Positions 38,997-49,163 of a DNA stretch of 64,000 nucleotides are shown here, one piece after another. Within the stretch, counting starts at the first letter, position 1. Each line of letters opens with the position of its first letter. The notes under the pieces were generated by a model. The model was not told where the DNA came from, ran no database searches, and worked only from the letters and a program-made list of their open reading frames with translations. Source of the stretch: Eretmocerus hayati (lineage: Eukaryota; Arthropoda; Insecta; Hymenoptera; Aphelinidae); the NCBI GenBank assembly GCA_029851415.1, contig CM056741.1, forward strand, positions 150,028,522-150,092,521, written 5' to 3'. A program made the position numbers and the translations under genes.

Positions 38997-41887
38997 TCGA
39001 AATTCCCGCGAGCGATGGAGTCTCGATCGTTAATATCGATCGAGACAAAAATTCATTCCAATCGTAGGGATATAATACCTGGATTTTTAAAAAAAACTGC
39101 ATAGGTAAGTATAATACTGATATTCTTGAGTGCTCTTCGCTGAACGCATCGAAGGATACGAATCACTTTCTAGCGGTTGGAAACAACGTATGATTCACTA
39201 GTTGAATGATTTTCATGTATGATTCACATGGTTCGAATTAGGATTGTCATGTTTTAGCACTGTTTAGACGAAAGTCGGTGAAAAAAAGTGACTGTCTGTA
39301 GGACCCATGCAATGGTTATCTAACAGGCATACTCGCAATCGGTTGGGAGTCCTTGGATTGTTCCTTAAACTATTTGAGGGGACCAAGAGTAAGCTTTTTG
39401 CTCGAAGCGAGACATATTTCAGTCGAAAAATGCAGTGATTTCTAGGTGTTTTATTCCTAGGTTTCTATCCTCCTGTTACTAAATTTGTTCCTAATCTTCA
39501 TGATTTTAAGAGATAGATAGAAAAACCACACTGAAAATGGTTGAAGTGTTTAATTGCAAAGATTTCTTCTGAAACTCTTGAACGTCATTGCGTGATTCAT
39601 CTGAGACTCCAAGCTGTACTCTTTGATCGATGCTTCTCACAAACGTGTCATCAGTTCGAGTACATTTGAAGGGTGCATAAGTATCCGCTAGAGTGCAAAG
39701 ATATCTATATACACGAGGTCGTTCTCCCCTGTTGAAGCACGTAAGTTCCTCTTAATAGTGCATCAACGTAATTCTTCACTTTATACGCCTGTACAGTATT
39801 TCATGTATCTCCTGCATGCCTTGCAAAAATCTGGATATTGACCTCACATACTATCTCACCCTATTCAAGGCACATATTTCTTTTATATTGGTCTCCTGCA
39901 CTTTCTGATAATTTCACCTCGTGACTGTCACACTTGGAAATTTTTCTCAAGATATGGAGGGCCCCGGATCAGGACAAGATAAGTCCATTCCAGATTTTCG
40001 GAAAATTGCTTTGATATCTTAGAGGCTGTTGTCATTGGAAACCACTGTCTGGTACATTCCCAGTGACGTCACTTGAAATGAAAGTTTATGGATTCAGGGC
40101 AAAGTTAATTCTTTCAAAAACTAGCTACCGATAATAACAGCATCCAAAATACCAAAGTCACTTTTTGAAAATCTGAAATGGACCTACACCGTTCTGATAC
40201 GGAGCCCTTCATGTGTTGCGAATAACTTTTTTGAATGGGCAATTGAAATATTTTGTTCACAGATCAAATGGTACTCTTAGATACTAATTCGAATTATTCT
40301 GAAACGTGCAGTCCACCAGAGTCGCTAGATTCCTTTACAAAATTCAAGGCCACGCTCCACGTGCTCAACGCTCGAATTAATCAGTTTGAGCTCGCAATAC
40401 CCTGACGACTGCAATAACTCTGCCGCATCCCTAAACTCGTCAATCAGACTGAGAGCTGGGGTGGAAAAGTATATTTGGTAGCTTATCTCGATTGCCCAAG
40501 GGCAATAAAACCTCAGAATCTTCTTCCTAAGCAAACATGGAGAAAAAGCTCAATCTGTCATTCGGACCTACCTTTGAAAGCGCAGCCTGTCTCGTCTTCC
40601 GCTCAAATCCATCTGATAATTCATAATTGGCCACATCTGCAGGTACACAATTTTGTATTGCCGCAGCATCCAAGCATGCACGAGGATATCTGCATCCACG
40701 CCGTTTTCTCCTCTTCCAGCGTAACGGCTCTTATCAGCTGTTCACGCGCGCTCACGTGGCGACTTGGCCGCATTATCGTATTCGATTTTTCAACGAACCT
40801 TCAAAATTTTAATCCGACGAAATTTCTACGAATTTTCAAGGTCCTGTGTCACGAGGATGAAAAAAAAGAAATCGGAATCTCAAAGAGCTTTCACACGCCG
40901 GGTCAGCTTTCCGACGAAGCCCACGTGCTTGCGCTCGCCTTAACGCGAGCGCGACGCGACTCTGACTGGCAGTGTCGAGCTTTTGCTTTTCTCGCGTTCC
41001 GGTGCTTTTTCTCTACTCTCGCGCGCGAGTATCTGACTGCTGCTGCGACTTGTACACATAGATGCCATGCCAAACCGTCTCGTGGACGCGCCGGCGCGCG
41101 AGACTCGCAGTCTCCAAGCTCTACTCCCGCACTTGAGCTTGAGCCGCTTTGCGATGCGGATATAGGTGTGAAGATGTATAGGTTTTGGGTTTAGATCGTG
41201 AAGTAGTTGATTGCGGATCAGGACTGATGTATCCTCTTTGTTGTTTCTTTGCACGCTGACCACAGCGTTCCAGTCTCAAAGTGACTACTGAACGCCAATA
41301 CTGACCTGACGTCGATCGGATCTTGGGAGTATAGCGACTTGGGTGATAAATTGCGGAGCATTTGAGAAATAACTGGTTGTTCGGAGTGGTGAGGTCGTGC
41401 CAGAGCTTGCAAGCGCGGAGCTTGCGGAAAACGTTTGAAAATGAAGGTGGTACTCGATTTCCATCGGAATTTTTAGTTTGAGATTGATAGCTGGGGCTAC
41501 CTCTCCACAGAGTAATTTTAATGATCGTGATCGATCAACACGATACAGATTTCGATACACGAGCATAAATGGTCATTACCGTATTCCGAATGATTTCATT
41601 CATCCCGAGCCCAAAACAATGGATCGAATATTACAATGGTAGGAAAATAATTTGTTTGGGAGCGCAAACGTGGTATGGTGCTATGTCTTGGTTAAGCTTG
41701 ATCGTAAGTCCAAAATGCGCGTGAACACTATCTCTATCCGTATAATTCAAAAGATCACGAAAACTCGATTTGATCACATACAAAAATGTCCGGGAAAAGA
41801 TTTTTTCTTGAAGTTCTCAGGAATTGGAGAATTCTATTTTGTGTTAGACCTTTACCTGTTCTAATTCAGCAAGTATGAAATTAAGTA
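38997..41887. other. Intergenic DNA including a GC-rich, CpG-rich patch
   Basis: About 40860-41170 is markedly richer in GC and CpG than anything nearby and contains several CGCG runs. It could be a promoter or first-exon region of a host gene. A 239-codon plus-strand frame (40475-41194) crosses it but shows no domain, and an antisense frame is also open, as expected when GC content rises. No gene is called. Confidence 0.4.
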
Positions 41888-42214
41888 ACAAGGGGGGACC
41901 ACGAAGTCCGGATCACCAATCTCCCCAAGATTTTATTTCAGTTTTTTACTATCGACAAGATGAAGAATCCAGAGTAACTCCACCAAAGTGGACTCCTGTT
42001 CAAAGCTACAGCCTATGACATTGGTATTGCCCATATTGGCTCATGTTAAAAAGTGATATATATATATAAACACTGGCAATGCAAACGTTTTTGCTTGTAG
42101 CTCTGAACAGGAATTTGACGGAGTGACTCTGGATTCTCCATATTCTAGGTGGTACCCAACTATGGGAAAATTTTGGGGATGATCGGCGATCCGGACCCCG
42201 TGGTCCCCCCTTGT
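41888..42214. mobile_element. 327-bp foldback element with G-rich ends
   Basis: Left end ACAAGGGGGGACCACG and right end CGTGGTCCCCCCTTGT are perfect reverse complements. Pairing continues inward through ATCTCCCCAA/TTGGGGAT-type blocks to a TA-repeat near 42058-42068 close to the centre. AAGTA flanks both sides, a possible 5-bp target duplication. No coding capacity. Confidence 0.75.
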
Positions 42215-42392
42215 AAGTATATTTGACAGACATACGTTGCTCGGCTTATCATATGTTTCGGGGCCACTCTTCTAAATATTAATGGAACTTATTTTGATTC
42301 AGCATCGGCATGTAATAGTCAGCCATTTCAGATAAGATTTCTCATGACCACCTAAAATCAAATCAAAAACTGTTTTGCTTAGCTTCAATGTA

Positions 42393-42566
42393 CAGTCGAA
42401 TTTGTTCAAATGGGACTTGCGTAACTGGGAAACCTCCTTATTTGGAAAACAAATCTCGGTCCCTTGAAGGAATTCCTTTGGAAACAATTTGTCTAATTGG
42501 GAAACCCCTCTATCTGGAAAATCATGATGTTGTCCTCCTCAGGTTTCATTCAGACAAATTCGACTG
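42393..42566. mobile_element. Small pogo/Tigger-like MITE
   Basis: It is bounded by TA on each side (42391-42392, 42567-42568). Ends read inward CAGTCGAATTTGTTC and CAGTCGAATTTGTCT. CAG-starting termini with TA duplication fit the pogo/Tigger branch of Tc1/mariner. At 174 bp it is non-coding. Confidence 0.75.
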
Positions 42567-42568
42567 TA

Positions 42569-43477
42569 TCTGGTTCCAAGAACTAAATAACTAAATAGGT
42601 ACTTATTTTTAATTCGGCTCCGAAATCCTTACATTTTCGAGCTACAAGATTTCCAACTTTTAACTTCCTAAAAAATTTTCTATAGAAATCCATCCTCTCA
42701 AATTGATAAGAATTTGACATAGCGTATGGAAAAGATGATGTTCTTGAAAAATTAAATTTTCAACCTCACCCATGACTGTTTAATTTTTTTAGTAATACAA
42801 AATGTATTCTTAGAACATTTCAATCATTCATCATGCTTGATGCTTATTTTAATCATAGGGTGCGCATTCCGTCAAGATTCAAAAAAAATTGTATGTAACC
42901 AGTATGCCGAGTAATCAACATTGTTGAGTGACTGTCTCTGGACACGGGGATGTAACTGCTGATAATTTTATTGAAAAGTTCGAGAATAATCTTGGAATTC
43001 CATCTGTTGAATCGAATTTCTTAAAGAGCGTTTTTGGTAAAGCTAAAAAGATGAGACTTGCTAATGGGATTTACACATTCCGTACCGAATTATTTGCCAG
43101 TGACCAGTACGGTTCATTTGCTTTTTCCTGTTATGCGTTCCATTGAATCTGCTTCAAACTTTCCCTTTCGCTCTAGCTACGCGTGACTCGAATTCAAAGT
43201 CCCTTCAGTGCATTCGAATTTTCGCTAGAAGCTCAATTGTCCTGTCGCGAATTGGCTTCACATTGTCTATATGTAAATGGGGGAACTCGGCAATATTCGT
43301 TATCGCGAGATTTGTATTTATTCCGTGGTTACCCTCCCGTTCAATTTTGCCTCAATGTGATTTATTCATGTCAATTTTATCTATTAATGATAATGTCGCA
43401 GATTTTGAATATGAACTAATCAGATCTCATACTCTCGATTCCGTATAGCCGATTAATTGACTCCGAACCCAAGTTAT
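42569..43477. other. Intergenic DNA with an unrecognised open frame
   Basis: A plus-strand frame of 72 codons (42928-43146) has a protein-like composition, but I recognise no family and no flanking exons. Two overlapping frames at 43143-43448 in different registers are also unassigned. Confidence 0.35.
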
Positions 43478-43481
43478 TTAA

Positions 43482-43722
43482 CACGTTTACTGCGATGGGC
43501 CCCCCCGGTGGGGCCCACAATATTTCGTTTTTCAATCTTCGCCGATTTATATTTGTCCAAAAAATCTTTCGAATAGGCATTTACCTAGGCGTTTTAGTTT
43601 GTGAAGAGCATAAATAATAAGTCAGAACAGGATTTTTTCCTATATACTTGCCTCAATCGGAGATTGAGGGTCGAAATGAAGATGACCAAAAATTACGAAA
43701 AACTGCCTTCGCAGTGAACGTG
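43482..43722. mobile_element. piggyBac-like MITE (TTAA target)
   Basis: TTAA at 43478-43481 and 43723-43726. Ends read inward CACGTTTACTGCGA and CACGTTCACTGCGA. The combination TTAA-CACGTT is typical of piggyBac-derived MITEs. At 241 bp it is non-coding. Confidence 0.8.
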
Positions 43723-43726
43723 TTAA

Positions 43727-45829
43727 AAAAATCCATGAAAATCTCGAATCATATTTCACTTCATGATCGTGATAGTATGTTTACAAGAGAGTTCTCGACG
43801 CACACATTTTATTAGTGATTTTTGGAATATGCGGAGATCGGAGATATATATATACTTACAGAGTTCCATAAATCTTTCGATCGACGTGCATAGAGAGACG
43901 CTTTGGTTCAAACTACGTGTAGTGTATTTCATATTTTGGGATTTATGCTACCTATCTTATCAGATATATTGTGACATAATGAAGTATACGTTTCGAACCC
44001 CTTTTTGATTTAGCTCACTTACTGTTTCAGTATTTTCTACATTAATCAATACCTAAATTAGAGCACGTCGACAATTTGCTTGTTATCTTCATAACAAATT
44101 ATGATGCCGCGAGGGACTTCACGGCTCGCAGATCACAATTTTTCTCGTTCATTTCAAGAGATTAGTAATGTGGTTCATTCCACTAACTATGCAGTATATA
44201 AGAGCTCCAATACAACAGAGTATATTCCCTATCTTCCTGTAAATGGAGTATAATCTGAAGAGTGATATCCAATTCTTTCTTATTACATCGTGGGTGTTAT
44301 CTGAGCAAATCCACGAAACGCGGTGGCTCGTGCGTTACGTTCTTTGTGCACCGATTTTTCGCACCAATGGCTATATATCAACTTCGCGACAAACCAGACA
44401 CCTTTTTCGAGATCCTACCACCCAGTTGTAACGAGCTCAAAACTGAAATAGACCGGGATGGCGGGCCATCGAAAAATTACGAAATTTCGCGCGTGACATG
44501 GCTTTTTTCCCGTCAGTGTTGAGATCAGCATTTGGATGCAGTCTGTGTTATCGGTATGATTTGTACGGGATAATGACCCCCTAATTTGAGACTGCAACCA
44601 CCTTGAAGCCCAAGAATATGCTTCCAACAGGTGTGAATCTCCTGTTGATCACGCGTGACTACTTTTTGAAAAGAAAAAAAAGTCGACGATATTTCGCACT
44701 CTACGACGACGCAGTCTGACCAATCATATTTCTGCGAATGACATTTGATTCTTCATCAAAAAACCAAGATATCTAGATGGGTCGGGTCCATGTGCATTGA
44801 ATTATGTTTGATTGACAAGCATATTACGTTTTCAGAAATAAACGTGTTCGCTTCATGAAATCATGTTCTTTGAGGCGCACACGAACAAGACGGGTCAAAC
44901 CGATCCGATTTTGCTTGTGATCTCTCGCTTTTATCGACTTAATACCAAGTAAGTGACTGCGTAATCCAATATTTCGTTGTTAATCGTACGAGCTACTTTT
45001 CCCATTTTTCAAGGGGATTTTCGGGAATTACATTGCTGGAAAACTCTTGATTAACGTGTATATTATAACTCCAATAATCTCCTCGAGTTTTCTGGTAATG
45101 AGTGCGATACTTTTCATCCCCGTCAGCGGTCGATTGGTTGATGGTAGAGTGTATCCGTGGATGTAGCAATAGCATTGCTCTTATGGCCATTTCCGGGTTT
45201 CTCTGTTCTACCCCAAGCCATCTCATAAAAATCGGTCACACGAGTGAATTTAAGTTTTAAATACCGATAACTGAAAGTATGTAAAACCCGAGTAATGTGC
45301 AATAAAAAATATTTTCAAAATTTATTTCCTTACAAATCACCACGTTTCGTGGATTTGCTCATATAATAGATCAGCTCAGAGTACAAAATATTCAAGTCTC
45401 AAAAGTCCAAATCAATCAAAAACAAATTTTTTTTCTTGAGTTGAACGACTTCTCCACGGGTTTCTGTTAGGCTCAATGCGTGCAGAATCTTCAAAATTAT
45501 CCAATTATATCACTTTTCTTGACTGGCAATGTCTCGAGTAAGGTGAATTGACTTATATGATTTCCCACGATTTTTGACATCTGTGAATATTCTGAAAGTA
45601 GGATCTTTATCAGGACTGAAAGATATCTAGAGAGTTTCATCTGTTACGCAGATCGAAAAACGTGAAATAGGGCTCGTACAATGCGAAGTCATTTTTGCCA
45701 ATTTGAAAGTCGGTGAGATGATATATTGAAAGTAGTTTGAAGAATTGAAAACCATTGTTACATCTCCAGTACGATGATTAAACGTGTGTATGCGCGTCGC
45801 ATGATTCAGATTCACAGCAGTATCGGGCT
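43727..45829. other. Intergenic DNA with a distant 25-bp inverted motif
   Basis: A 25-base segment at 44302-44326 (TGAGCAAATCCACGAAACG core) recurs inverted at 45337-45361 with two mismatches. A TATA-like TATATAAG lies near 44196. No gene recognised. Confidence 0.4.
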
Positions 45830-46345
45830 TCAAATACCTCGGAGCGATGATCAACCGCGAAAATGACATCAGGCAAGAGCTAATGAATCGAATCACCGCC
45901 AATTGCAAGTTGTGCAAATCAGTCTAGAAACACCTCGAAAGCTAAGTCTCGCCCCTCACATCGAAACTCACGATTTATAAAGCCGTTGCACAACCAGTCA
46001 TGTTGTATAAGTGCGAAACCTGGACACTGACAAAAAGAGAGGGAGTGCGATTCCAATTATTCAAGGATAGAAATCTTTGGTGCATTTTTGGGAGAGAATT
46101 ATCAAAGAAACAAACGGATCAAGGATGCTCCACAACAGTAAGATCAGCGAGTTATATCAGTTACCGAGCATGATCAGACTTATGAAGTCACGTCGACTCG
46201 AACGGGCAAGACACGTCACGAGAATGGGGCCAAATAGAACTGCGCTCGAACTTTTTCAGAGTATCCCACCCCACCCAAAAAAGACTAGGTTGTCCGTGTC
46301 TGCGCTGGGCCGATAACTTGAAACGAGAATCTACAATGGTAACTG
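45830..46345 (+). pseudogene. Decayed C-terminal part of a non-LTR reverse transcriptase
   Basis: The plus-strand translation begins FKYLGAMINRENDIRQEL, the post-catalytic FKYLG block of non-LTR reverse transcriptases. It continues with YKAVAQPVMLYKCETWTLTK and, in a shifted frame, ELYQLPSMIRLMKSRRLERA followed by RHVTRMG. These match the conserved YGSETWTLTK and SRRLxWAGHVxRM blocks of RTE-like and related LINE proteins of insects. There are at least two in-frame stops (after KLCKSV and KHLES) and a frameshift near 46085. The catalytic half is absent. The clade assignment (RTE-like) is tentative. It is a dead fragment. Confidence 0.75.
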
Positions 46346-46494
46346 ATTCAATCACACCCTATCCATCTTCCAGTCCCAGGCCCAATCGGCGGAAGCGCAC
46401 GTGTGGTGAGCGAGTCTTCCGCAGGTCTCAGTCAACTCTACAAAGTGTCGCGAGAAGTGGTCGCGGCATAAGACTGCATAGTCTTCAAGGTCTA

Positions 46495-46511
46495 TACATA
46501 CATACATACAT
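46495..46511. repeat. CATA microsatellite
   Basis: Four tandem CATA units directly beside the foldback-related sequence that starts near 46515. Confidence 0.9.
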
Positions 46512-46679
46512 AGGCCGGATTTTGAGAAAAAGCATCTCAAAGATGAGGAAAAATGCTAACTTTTTATGGTTTTCGATTTTTCTCTCAGCCCTTTTTGGTA
46601 CCTCAGATAGCTCATGTAATTTCCAGGGTTTCGAGAAAAAAATCTCTTTTACTCTATGGGCTGTAATTTGGACGCGGGT

Positions 46680-46983
46680 AAAGATAGAACAATTTTGCAC
46701 AAAGCATCTGAAAGAGCGGAAAAAATGCCATTTGCAATGATTTTTCGATTATTTTTTACGTCGTGTGGGTAAGAGTGTCAGAGCTCTCAAAGTAGCCAGA
46801 TTCTCGGATTTTCAATGAAATATGTGTAAAAACAGCAAAAAATGTCAAGAAACTACGGTTTTGGATACTTTGAGAGCTCTCACACTCTTATTCACACGAC
46901 GTGAAAAATAATCAAAAAATCATTGCAAATGGCATTTTTTCCGCTCTTCAAGGTGCTTTTTGCAAAGTTGTTCTTTGCAAAAA
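46680..46983. mobile_element. Foldback element related to the one at 8.3-9.1 kb
   Basis: The arms (about 46680-46800 and 46860-46983) are reverse complements, sharing GCAAATGGCATTTTTTCCGC, ATAATCAAAAA and GAGCTCTCA blocks around a centre near 46830. The arm pattern, a GCATCTCAAAG-like block followed by GAAAAATGC and then TTTTCGATTATTTT near ACGT-rich sequence, parallels the arms at 8271-9053. A partial extra copy of the outer motif lies at 46515-46570. No coding capacity. Confidence 0.65.
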
Positions 46984-47257
46984 CACGAATTGTCAGTACT
47001 TATTGGTAAATCTACATTTTTTTACTATAAATAAACTTAAATCTAGAGAGATCGACGATCTCCTGTGCTGTTCTGGATCACGAGATCGCAGCAATTGACA
47101 CATGCAGATAACAACAAATCCAGCTTAATTGAACTAACCAATCAGCGTGCGCCACCCGGCCCGGCCATATTGGATTTCGAGAGGCAGAGAAGGGGAATTT
47201 ACTCGTCACCCGTGAGTCAAGTTCGAACAGCGAAGAGAGCAGACCTTTCTTTTATGA

Positions 47258-47326
47258 TCGTGGATCGAACCAATCCGAGCTATACCAAACTAGATCAACC
47301 TCGATCAAACCAGACCGTATTGGACC
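47258..47326. repeat. Degenerate GACC-rich array, left part
   Basis: Loose repeats of the type ATCGAACCA, TAGATCAACC and AAACCAGACC with a period near 10-15 bp. The array resumes at 48632 on the other side of the reverse transcriptase fragment. It ends at the copy AGACCGTATTGGACC (47312-47326). Confidence 0.6.
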
Positions 47327-48631
47327 AAGGATGATGCTGAACCGTCTCGAAAGAGCCTACGAGCGAACAGGTGGGCTATACTCGAGGCAGTTTGGGTTTC
47401 GAAAGGGCCACAGCAGTCTCCACTCTGAGCAAATGGTACAAGACGCCGGCGAAAACACGTTCAACCTCGTCCCAAAACCCGGCGGATACTGTGAGATCAT
47501 CCTGTTGGACGTGAAGAATGCGTTCAACTCAGCGAGAAGGGACAGTATCTGTAGGTCGCTAGTAGGGAGAGTACCCGGCTACATCCTGACCTTCGTGATT
47601 GACTACTTTAGAGATCGATCCGTCGTGGTTGAAACAGATGGAGGTAGCATGGAACTAGCGCTTTTCACAGAGGTTGCACAGGGGCCTGTGAGGGGTCCAT
47701 TTTATTGGAATGTCCAGTACGACGATCTCCTGGACATGGAGCTCCCCCAAAGGTGCGGAACTGGTTGGGTTTGCGGATGACGCTGCCTTGATAGTCGTCT
47801 CTTCAAACCAGCTAGATCTACACGACACGGCAAACCAGAGCTTGAATATTGTCGTGGAACAGATCAACAGCAGAATCCTTCAACTTGCGATTCCGTAGTC
47901 GGAAGCAGTCGTCGTCGCGGCACGGCGTGGACACCGCGATGACGAACCAATAGTGTTCCTCATTCAAGGTGGAGAGGTCGCAAAAGAGCCGTGAATAACT
48001 TCGCAATATGGCTTGATGACACGTGGTCATCCAAGCGACACCTCCAGAAAACAGACTAGACCGGGGCTGCTCTGCAGCGGAACATAGGAGGTCCAAAACC
48101 CTCGAGGGCAGAGCTTCTTAACACTGTGACCTCCTCCAAGATCCTCTACGGAGTCCTCATATGGGGCTAAACTACGCGCGCAGCTGACATCGACAAGTGG
48201 ATCGAACCAGTGCACCGCCGCGCCGCGATGCGGGTCATCAGCAGCTACAGGGCTTGTCCGACGATGCTGCCTGCGTACTCACAAAGACGTCTCCCTATTC
48301 GTCTCTTTATCGACGAGAGGGTCCGCGTATCGCAATTTCCAATAAGGAAGAAAAGGAGTGAGAGTTACAACGTCAAGAACGTGGCGGTAGGTGGAGAAAA
48401 TACTGCTCACCCAAGCACGGTTGCAGCCACCAACAACATCGTGAAGAAGGTCTGGAGGAGCGCTTGGCAGCGCCAAACGTGCTGGCCAGTTGGAAGAAAT
48501 GCTTACGCGGTTCCCGCCTGGCCAGTGTGTCGGAGGGGTTTTTAGCGGGTATAGCGACGTCTCTCGGAGTGCCATACAGGGGAGAGTAGGAGCGCTCCTA
48601 TTGTGCCTAATGCATTTTCCCCTCTCAAAAA
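47327..48631 (+). pseudogene. 5'-truncated R1-like non-LTR reverse transcriptase, inactivated
   Basis: The first frame (47331-47780) carries reverse transcriptase blocks: FGFRKGHSS, then ILLDVKNAFNSA (motif A, aspartate present), then VAQGPVRGPF (motif B, altered from the usual QGSVLGP). The catalytic GFADDAALIV follows in another frame (about 47770-47800), so a frameshift lies near 47750. Further on, SEAVVVAARRGH, SKILYGVLIWG and RRAAMRVISSYRACPT correspond to the C-terminal region of R1-clade proteins. They are interrupted by several stops, including one just before the SEAV block. The copy lacks endonuclease and ORF1. It ends in a short A run, and the flanks carry AGACCGTATT[G/A]GACC on both sides (47312-47326 and 48632-48646), compatible with a 15-bp target duplication. 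Confidence 0.75.
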
Positions 48632-48870
48632 AGACCGTATTAGACCGTGCTATAGACCACGCTAGACCAGACCAGACTGAACTTGACCGGATCGAACTAG
48701 ACCGAGCCGGAAAGAATTAGACCAAACTTGAGCTAACTTGACCGGACCAGACTGAACTAGGCCGGATCAGACCGAATCAGCCCCTTCACCGCCGCACTGC
48801 ATCAAACCAGACTGGAATAGACGAAAATATAGACCGTGCTCCACCGTATTATACTGTACCCGATCAATCC
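48632..48870. repeat. Degenerate GACC-rich array, right part
   Basis: Many variants of TAGACC, GACCAGACTGAAC and GACCGGATC follow each other for over 150 bp, then fade out. It is the continuation of the array at 47258-47326. Confidence 0.6.
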
Positions 48871-49064
48871 AGTACCGTGTTATGTGAATATATTGCTTCT
48901 ATTGCCGGATGTATCGTCAATGTAATATGAATTCAAAACATGTAGTCTGGTGAGCAGGCGGATCATAACGTCGGAGACGGTGCTGACAGAGATAAAATTT
49001 AACAAGAAAGACCAACAGCGTAAATACCATGTAATATCTTGGACCTAACTCGACTGGACCAGAC

Positions 49065-49163
49065 CATCCATCCATCCATCTATTCACTCATTCATCCATT
49101 CATCTCTCCACCCATCTACCCGACCATGAATCCATCCATCCAGCAAATCATCCACTTATCCAT
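49065..49163 (+). repeat. CATC microsatellite
   Basis: Imperfect tandem CATC/CATT units. The open frame across it (49039-49248) is produced by the repeat and not considered coding. Confidence 0.9.

Noticed and set aside
40475..41194. 239-codon plus-strand ORF
   Set aside because: No domain or compositional signature of a protein. It starts in AT-rich DNA and stays open mainly through a GC-rich patch where the opposite strand is open too.
44302..44326. Hammerhead ribozyme
   Set aside because: The GAAAC part is present but the required CTGANGA core is not in either copy.
46318..46740. 140-codon plus-strand ORF
   Set aside because: It spans the tail of the decayed reverse transcriptase, a CATA microsatellite and a foldback arm; not one gene.
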